The position numbers and the translations under genes are program-made. 64,000 bases of DNA, from contig JAEZPG010000030.1 of assembly GCA_023413555.1 (NCBI GenBank), forward strand, positions 22,796 to 86,795. Direction: 5' to 3'. Origin of the DNA: Bacillota bacterium. Lineage in GTDB: Bacteria > Bacillota > Clostridia > Lachnospirales > Lachnospiraceae. This document shows, one piece after another, positions 58,533 to 64,000 of the stretch (position 1 is its first letter; each line of letters starts with the position of its first letter). Under the pieces are notes generated by a model that worked only from the letters and a program-made list of their open reading frames with translations, did no database searches and was not told the origin of the DNA.

Positions 58533-59479
58533 CTCATTTCCTTTCTCATTTGATTATATCTGCTATATAATTCTGTCTCCTCTGGAAGATTGGTACAACA
58601 TCCTCTTTTCTCAATCACAAAAGAGGATAATACACTTCCGTACATGCAACATTCACGAATACTCCATTGATTCATATATCCATACAAGAATCCTGCCACA
58701 TAGGCATCTCCACATCCTGTAAAATCTACCACCTTTTGAGGCTTACAGATAGGAATCCACTCATGGACTAATTCTCCATTATGTCGCCAATAATATTCAC
58801 TGCCATCACTGCCATGTGTTGTTATAATTAATTGAGCATTTCCTAGATTAAATAAATCTTCTATCCTATCAAGATTCATCCGTCTCTCAATCTCTGATTG
58901 TTCCGACTCATTCATAAAAATAATGCTACTATATAACAGTATCTCTTTTAATACATTATGGGGAAATGCATCAAAATCGGCCTTCATACCAAAAATCAAT
59001 GGAATATGGTTTTTCTTACACTTTTCATAAAACTCGTAATTATCCAATTCATTTCCAACTGTAAGAATTCCATAGCTGACATCTTTAAAATAAACATTCT
59101 TAAGTGGTTTAAAGTACTTTTTATTTTGAGCACCCTGATAAAAGAGTGTAATATGACTACCTCTTTTATCCTCCACCAAATAGCATTTTGAAGTAGCTGC
59201 TTCTTCAACGACTTCAATGCCCTCTGTTATAACACCAGCATCTTCTAAAAAACCTTTCAAGCCACTACTTTCATAATCCTTACCCACACGAATTAATGGT
59301 TTAATCTTTACATTGAGTTTCGATAGAGCAACCGCAATATTGATTGGGCAACCACCCATATAGATATCATTATTGTCATCATTAGTTACAATTGATGTAA
59401 ATCCTTCTTTGGCAGGTGATTCTATATTTAATATACGATCCAAACTTACATATCCGCTAATTACTAGAGTTTTTCTCAT
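58529..59479 (-). CDS. PfkB family carbohydrate/nucleoside kinase
   Basis: 316 residues from ATG 59479 (AGGAG at 7 nt). Ribokinase-fold: the N-terminal substrate motif YMGGCPINIAVALSKL and the C-terminal PfkB signature VVDFTGCGDAYVAGFLYG, with catalytic Asp in GCGDAY (canonical GAGDAF). Substrate may be a nucleoside or a pentose 1-phosphate; archaeal ribose-1-phosphate kinases belong to this family. It lies between isochorismatase-like and phosphorylase genes and is coupled to both. Confidence 0.92.
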   Translation of the reverse strand: MRKTLVISGYVSLDRILNIESPAKEGFTSIVTNDDNNDIYMGGCPINIAVALSKLNVKIKPLIRVGKDYESSGLKGFLEDAGVITEGIEVVEEAATSKCYLVEDKRGSHITLFYQGAQNKKYFKPLKNVYFKDVSYGILTVGNELDNYEFYEKCKKNHIPLIFGMKADFDAFPHNVLKEILLYSSIIFMNESEQSEIERRMNLDRIEDLFNLGNAQLIITTHGSDGSEYYWRHNGELVHEWIPICKPQKVVDFTGCGDAYVAGFLYGYMNQWSIRECCMYGSVLSSFVIEKRGCCTNLPEETELYSRYNQMRKEMR

Positions 59480-59483
59480 GCCT

Positions 59484-60044
59484 CTACTCCTGTTCTGACA
59501 TAAATTCTTGAGAAGTGCACACACGTCCCAAGTACCTATGAATATCATCCAAATGAACCTTATTTACCAAATCGCTATTAGTTGCTACGCAATCACTTAA
59601 CACGGTAACTTTATAATTCAAGTAATATGCATCTGTAACTGAAGCACGTATACAGCAATTTGTTTTGGTGCCTACAATCACTAAGTTGTCAATATGATGC
59701 TCTCTGAGTATTAAATCCAAATCGGTTCCAAAGAAAGCACTATATCTTCTTTTCTTAATCACATAATCCTTCTTCTCGTCTACATACAACATAGGATCGA
59801 TTGCTTCTCCACCAGAACCTTCCATACAATTAGGTCTCATAGATACCAAATTCTGATCAAACTTATTGGCACGATAGCAATGTTGTGCAAAAATAATCAA
59901 ATCTCCTCGATTTCTGCAAAAATCCTCTACCTTTCTAATGACAGGAAGAACAATCTGATTTTCTGGGTAGAAAACTAGGCCATTTGGATTTGTAAAATCG
60001 TAAACCATATCAACAATTAGCAATGCATTATTATTTGATTTCAT
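59484..60044 (-). CDS. Isochorismatase-like cysteine hydrolase
   Basis: 186 residues with the cysteine-hydrolase triad: Asp in LLIVDMVYDF, Lys in VIKKRRYSAF and Cys in GTKTNCCIRAS. The metal ligands of true nicotinamidases are missing: the DWHP segment reads AQHCYR and the later His site reads RPNCMEG. A simple nicotinamidase call is therefore weak; an amide or imide of a nucleobase is possible in this operon. GAGG lies 5 nt upstream. Confidence 0.88.
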   Translation of the reverse strand: MKSNNNALLIVDMVYDFTNPNGLVFYPENQIVLPVIRKVEDFCRNRGDLIIFAQHCYRANKFDQNLVSMRPNCMEGSGGEAIDPMLYVDEKKDYVIKKRRYSAFFGTDLDLILREHHIDNLVIVGTKTNCCIRASVTDAYYLNYKVTVLSDCVATNSDLVNKVHLDDIHRYLGRVCTSQEFMSEQE

Positions 60045-60951
60045 AGCTACCTCTCACCATATTGTTTCTATTTTTCGCTATAGATACTACCAGTAAGACT
60101 ATAATTATGATAATGTAAGGGAGCATGTTAAATACTCTTGCAAAGGAACTTATATAGATTCCTAAATTCAATGCTAATGATCGCATAAATCCAAACAAAA
60201 TTGCAAACAAACCTGACCTTACTGGTGCACCATCCCCACAATAGATGGCTGCAATTGCAATAAATCCTCGTCCAGATGTCATATTTTCTACAAACATGCC
60301 GCCTACACAATCCATAGAAAGACTTGCACCACCAAAAGCGCAACACACCGCTCCTATGCCAACAGCTATGTACTTAAGTTTTCCTTTTTTTAGGCCTATT
60401 GTTTCTGCAGCCTCTTCATTCTCACCAACTACACGAATATGCGTTCCTACTTTGGTCTTGTACATGATTACCCACATAACAAAGATCAGAACATAACTTA
60501 GATAAGTTAATAGTGTATGACCTGAAATGATAGCCCCTATCACAGGTATTTTAGAGAGTAGAGGGATTGTCATACGATAGTTCTCTGGTACATAAGCCCC
60601 TACTACTAACTCAGATAGACTCATATACTTAAGTCCAAAAGACGTAATGGCTGTTATTAGCATGTTGATTGCCAGTCCGACAATAATTACGTTTCCTTTT
60701 AGAGATATCCCAAAGTAACTAAACACTAAGCTCAATATAATGTTTATTGCAACAGCTATTAGAAGCGCTAGGAGATAGTTATTGGTATTCATCATAGCAA
60801 TACAGGTAACAAACGATCCTAGCATCATCATTCCATCTAAGGCCACATTTAAAACGTTAGCCTTATAGGCAAATATACCTCCTAGAACTGCAAAAAGAAG
60901 TGGTGCTGCATTTAAAATGGTGTCATACATAACTTTACTTATTATTGTCAT
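60031..60951 (-). CDS. nupQ: Nucleoside-type ABC transporter permease (NupQ/BmpD-importer type)
   Basis: 306 residues from ATG 60951; GTG 60963 is inside the AAAGGAG site. About eight to nine TM helices with the BPD_transp_2 signature ANVLNVALDGMMMLGSF and VGENEEAAETIGLKKGKLKY. It is the second permease of a BMP-dependent importer, like B. subtilis NupQ. It overlaps the hydrolase gene by 14 nt and begins one base after nupP ends. Confidence 0.9.
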   Translation of the reverse strand: MTIISKVMYDTILNAAPLLFAVLGGIFAYKANVLNVALDGMMMLGSFVTCIAMMNTNNYLLALLIAVAINIILSLVFSYFGISLKGNVIIVGLAINMLITAITSFGLKYMSLSELVVGAYVPENYRMTIPLLSKIPVIGAIISGHTLLTYLSYVLIFVMWVIMYKTKVGTHIRVVGENEEAAETIGLKKGKLKYIAVGIGAVCCAFGGASLSMDCVGGMFVENMTSGRGFIAIAAIYCGDGAPVRSGLFAILFGFMRSLALNLGIYISSFARVFNMLPYIIIIIVLLVVSIAKNRNNMVRGSYEIK

Positions 60952-60952
60952 G

Positions 60953-62011
60953 CTATGCTTCACTCCTTTCCTTTTTTAGCTTCTTTCTAACTACTCCGAA
61001 GAATCCTTTTTTGTAGTATTTAACTGCTAACAGAAGTACCATTAAGGCCTGAATAATACTTACAATTTCCTTTGGAACACTTGTAAATAATTCGATCTTG
61101 CTCATGCCTACTTTAAGAACACTATAGAAGATAGCTGCAATTACAACTCCTACTGGACTATTGCCACCTAGAAGTGAGATTAACATACCATCCCATCCAA
61201 GCCCTGGAGAACCAGAGAATTGCGCTGAATATCTGAATTTTTCGCTTAGCATCCAGCCTGCTCCAGCAATCCCACTTATTGCACCACTAATTAACATAAT
61301 TATTATAATTTTCTTTCGTACAGATACACCGGTTGCTTCAGAGAATTCTTGATTATAACCTATTGCGTTAATCTCATAGCCTAATTTAGTCTTTTTCATT
61401 AGAATAAATACAAGCACCGCTATAAATATTGCTGCAAAAGTAAATAAAGTCAAATCCCCTAAGCCAATCTTATTTATCATTGCTGTGTCTTGGATTTTTG
61501 GAGTGGAAACATATCCTACAGGGCTAGGGTCTTTAAAAACACCTTCACTTAAAAATGTAAGGAGTTCTACAATGATATAATTCAACATAAGTGTTACAAC
61601 GATTTCATTTACGTTATAGTATGCTTTTAAAATTGCAGGAATTAGTGCTGTAAGCATACCTATGATGATTGCAACCACCATACATACTAAAATATGTACT
61701 GCTGGATTGGATATATGTAGATAACTTCCTACTATCGCTGCCGAAAAACCTCCAAGGACCGCTTGTCCTTCCACACCCATATTAAAGATATTGGCTTTAA
61801 AGGAAATGGCAATCGCCAGTCCTGTTAAAATAAGAGGTGCAGCCACATGAAATGTTCTCAGTAAACCAGTGGTATCAAACAAAGCTTTTGATATCATCTG
61901 ATAATATGTAGATAATGGATTATCACCAGTAAGCGTAATTATGATTGCTCCAATTAAAAAGGTAATAACAATTGGAAGAATAGTATTGAGTAGAATCTTT
62001 TTCATTTTCAT
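60953..62011 (-). CDS. nupP: Nucleoside-type ABC transporter permease (NupP type)
   Basis: 352 residues from ATG 62011 (AAGGTG upstream). BPD_transp_2 permease with an extra N-terminal TM helix as in NupP/YufP. Signature FKANIFNMGVEGQAVLGGF is the canonical permease loop and YEINAIGYNQEFSEATGVSVRKKI the coupling region. It pairs with nupQ, nupO and the binding protein to import purine or pyrimidine nucleosides. Confidence 0.92.
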   Translation of the reverse strand: MKMKKILLNTILPIVITFLIGAIIITLTGDNPLSTYYQMISKALFDTTGLLRTFHVAAPLILTGLAIAISFKANIFNMGVEGQAVLGGFSAAIVGSYLHISNPAVHILVCMVVAIIIGMLTALIPAILKAYYNVNEIVVTLMLNYIIVELLTFLSEGVFKDPSPVGYVSTPKIQDTAMINKIGLGDLTLFTFAAIFIAVLVFILMKKTKLGYEINAIGYNQEFSEATGVSVRKKIIIIMLISGAISGIAGAGWMLSEKFRYSAQFSGSPGLGWDGMLISLLGGNSPVGVVIAAIFYSVLKVGMSKIELFTSVPKEIVSIIQALMVLLLAVKYYKKGFFGVVRKKLKKERSEA

Positions 62012-62026
62012 AGTCACCTTCTATTT

Positions 62027-63562
62027 TTATTCTTCTGGCTGAATACCTGCCATCATTAAACCTATCCCCTCTTTGGTATATTCGCTTCGTTCTACTTCAC
62101 CTATGAATTCTCCCTTATACATAACAAGGATACGATTGCTAAGGCTCATGACTTCTGATAATTCACTTGAAATCAGTAGAACTGCCTTTCCACTGGCTGC
62201 AGCTTCAATTAACTTAGTATGTATATATTCAATGGAACCGATATCAACCCCTCTAGTTGGCTGTGAGGCAATAATTACGTCAGGATCTGACATCATTTCT
62301 CTTGCTATGATAATCTTCTGTGCATTTCCTCCGGATAGTTCTGATACACATCCATTGGCATCTGAAACACGAATAGAATAATCTTCAATCATTTTTTCTC
62401 TTTTCTGATTGATATTTTTCTTCTTTAAAAACCCATGTTTGCAAACGTCATTTCGTTCAAAATATCCACAGATACAATTATCTGCTATGGTCAATTCTCT
62501 ACATAAACCTTGGGCATATCGATCCTCTGGTATAATACCAATCCTATGTTGTCGAATACACTTAGGCCATTGATTCGTGATATCTTCGCCATTGATTGTT
62601 ATACTGCCTTCTTTCACACACATCATTCCGCTTAATACACGTGCCAACTCACTCTGTCCATTCCCCTCTACTCCAGCTATCCCAAGGATTTCTCCCTTGT
62701 GAAGATTAAAAGAGATATTATTTAGTACATTCTTGCCATTCTTATTCGTTGTAACTAGATTTTTTACTGAATAAACAACTTCATCGCTGATATTTGTATT
62801 ATTATTTTGGACTGTTAGTACCACATCTCTTCCTACCATCATTCTTGCAAGTTCTTGTCGATTTGTATCAGTGGTATTAACATTTCCTACTAATTTTCCT
62901 TTTCTTATTACGGTAACACTATTACTTACACTCATAACTTCTTGTAATTTATGAGTGATTAATAATATGGTCTTCCCTTTGCTTTGTAAGGCTTTTAAAT
63001 TATCAAGTAACTCATCCACTTCTTGTGGAGTTAATACTGCAGTTGGTTCATCTAGAATCAGAATAGAGGCATCTCGATAAAGCATTTTAAGTATTTCTAC
63101 TCGCTGTCTCTCCCCAACAGATAGATCGCATATCCGATCATCCGCTTTCATCTTAAAATCATATTGATCTATTAACTCCTGAATTTTATCTTTCTCATTT
63201 TTTGTATTAATAATGGGAACTGTAATCTTTCCCTTAATCTTACACTTAATTTCTCTTCCCAGAATAATGTTCTCATATATAGTAAGGCTGGGCACCAGCT
63301 TAAAATGCTGGTGCACCATACCAATACCCATATTGATAGCTTCTCTTGGAGAGCGAAAGTGTACTTTCTTACCATTGATCAGTATCTCACCTGATGTAGG
63401 TTGTTCCATTCCAAATAACATATTCATTAAGGTAGTCTTCCCGGCCCCATTTTCCCCAACAATGGCTTTTATTTCACCTTTTTCTACCTTCATATTCAGT
63501 TTATCTACTGCAACAAAATCACCAAATCTTTTCTCAAGATCAATAATTTCAATCATGTTCAT
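62027..63562 (-). CDS. nupO: Nucleoside-type ABC transporter ATPase with two nucleotide-binding domains (NupO type)
   Basis: 511 residues from ATG 63562 (AAAGGAG at 7 nt). NBD1 has Walker A GENGAGKTT (about 35-43), signature LSVGERQRVEI and Walker B ILILDEPTAVLT. NBD2 has the degenerate Walker A GVEGNGQSEL, signature LSGGNAQKII and IIASQPTRGVD, as in RbsA/NupO-type ATPases where the second site is impaired. It energises nupPQ. Confidence 0.94.
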   Translation of the reverse strand: MNMIEIIDLEKRFGDFVAVDKLNMKVEKGEIKAIVGENGAGKTTLMNMLFGMEQPTSGEILINGKKVHFRSPREAINMGIGMVHQHFKLVPSLTIYENIILGREIKCKIKGKITVPIINTKNEKDKIQELIDQYDFKMKADDRICDLSVGERQRVEILKMLYRDASILILDEPTAVLTPQEVDELLDNLKALQSKGKTILLITHKLQEVMSVSNSVTVIRKGKLVGNVNTTDTNRQELARMMVGRDVVLTVQNNNTNISDEVVYSVKNLVTTNKNGKNVLNNISFNLHKGEILGIAGVEGNGQSELARVLSGMMCVKEGSITINGEDITNQWPKCIRQHRIGIIPEDRYAQGLCRELTIADNCICGYFERNDVCKHGFLKKKNINQKREKMIEDYSIRVSDANGCVSELSGGNAQKIIIAREMMSDPDVIIASQPTRGVDIGSIEYIHTKLIEAAASGKAVLLISSELSEVMSLSNRILVMYKGEFIGEVERSEYTKEGIGLMMAGIQPEE

Positions 63563-63586
63563 GTCCGCTCTCCTTTGCCCGATGAA

Positions 63587-64000
63587 CTATTTTGCAAATG
63601 ATGCCTCAGTATCCGAATATTTTAAGTGTTTCACTTTTTCTGGATTCAATTTTTCTCCAGCCTGACCATTGGTAACTACAATATCACCACTAGCTATTTT
63701 ATCTTTTACTGCCTTTAATTTATTTTGAATGTCAGCCCATGTATCTTTACCTTCATCCGTAATGTATTGAGAGATTACACTTAAATCAGTAATTCCAGAA
63801 CCGCCACTTGCAACATCATAAGTAAGAACATCTTCTAAAGAATCAATTTTGTCCGATTTGTAAGCTTCACAAATCTCTTTCACCGGTACATTAGTATTTT
63901 TAAGAACTGAAGTCAGAATGTTTCCAGGTCTTGTGTTATCTTTATCTGCATCTACTTCAATAGCAAACCGTTTTGCGTCAGCCGCCTTTGAGGTTACACC
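63587..64000 (-). CDS. BMP family ABC transporter substrate-binding protein, cut by window end
   Basis: Only the C-terminal 137 codons are in the window; the frame runs open to base 64000. Visible: AADAKRFAIEVDADKDNTRPGN and TSVLKNTNVPVKEICEAYKS (each part of a longer stretch), DVLTYDVASGGSGITD and the end LKYSDTEASFAK. RFAIEVDAD and TSVLKN are hallmark segments of Bmp/Med nucleoside-binding lipoproteins. It is the first known gene of the operon; its promoter is outside. Confidence 0.9.
   Translation of the reverse strand, partial: GVTSKAADAKRFAIEVDADKDNTRPGNILTSVLKNTNVPVKEICEAYKSDKIDSLEDVLTYDVASGGSGITDLSVISQYITDEGKDTWADIQNKLKAVKDKIASGDIVVTNGQAGEKLNPEKVKHLKYSDTEASFAK

Noticed and set aside
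59484..60044. Nicotinamide riboside salvage as explanation of the nucleoside operon
   Set aside because: The hydrolase lacks nicotinamidase metal ligands, and two TIM barrels plus an ADH are not needed for that pathway.

Overview
The window is AT-rich, densely coded DNA from a low-GC, obligately fermentative Firmicute. Gene content points to Lachnospiraceae (Lachnoclostridium / Clostridium phytofermentans-like): ftsEX next to a coiled-coil M23 hydrolase and a CtpA protease, Rex with NfnAB, four iron-containing alcohol dehydrogenases, DUF4358/MBOAT/DHHW genes, a CdaR-type regulator and an SPKTGD-sorted surface protein. This placement is inferred from gene content, not from a database search. 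I saw no rRNA, tRNA, CRISPR array, transposase, integrase or prophage gene. Both ends cut a gene: ctpA at base 1 and a BMP-type binding protein at base 64000.

Layout. 1-4343 (minus): ftsE, ftsX, M23 hydrolase, ctpA, a division and peptidoglycan-remodelling operon. 4380-6882 (minus): a CdaR/PucR-like regulator and an MsmX/UgpC-type sugar ABC ATPase. 7080-9538 (minus): LCP-like protein, WecG/TagA glycosyltransferase, YitT membrane protein. 9674-17278: SDR oxidoreductase, butanol-dehydrogenase-type ADH, MATE pump, Dus, CarD, GGDEF, and a patch of decayed genes (a CDP-alcohol phosphatidyltransferase remnant and a DUF3795 pseudogene) around a HAD phosphatase. 17297-20361: MarR-MFS drug-efflux operon and a DUF1648 protein. 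20481-26106 (plus): rex, lysR, Fe-ADH, nfnA, nfnB, a redox-balance block with a repeated operator-like palindrome. 26213-29455: a large sortase-anchored surface protein. 29614-32492: a MocR regulator divergent from a MATE pump. 32505-36003: hemolysin III, a secreted Ig-like/cysteine amidase-like protein with a 21-Asn run, and MgtE. 36194-41792 (plus): response regulator, GNAT, histidine kinase, ABC ATPase, large FtsX-type permease. 41882-44150 (minus): a MutS2-like protein behind a long leader containing a seven-codon ORF and serial terminators. 44253-48326 (plus): ECF sigma, putative anti-sigma, DUF4358 lipoprotein, MBOAT and DHHW/AlgX-like protein. 48447-53484: MBL protein, truncated epimerase, ALDH and Fe-ADH under a MerR-type promoter, and the merR gene. 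54238-64000 (minus): a long operon with a BMP/Nup-type nucleoside importer, isochorismatase-like hydrolase, PfkB kinase, nucleoside phosphorylase, BtpA/SgcQ TIM barrel, Fe-ADH, TrpA-like TIM barrel and GntR/UTRA regulator.

How the genes work together. Two themes dominate: disposal of reducing equivalents (Rex, NfnAB, four ADHs, an ALDH) and the cell envelope (FtsEX hydrolase module, LCP/TagA, MBOAT/DHHW, sorted surface protein). The most likely undescribed system is the 54-64 kb operon. It looks like a nucleoside uptake route in which the released pentose phosphate is phosphorylated, cleaved by unusual TIM-barrel enzymes and the aldehyde product reduced. The second candidate is the attenuator-like leader of the MutS2-like gene, which resembles leaders of ribosome-stress and antibiotic-responsive genes.
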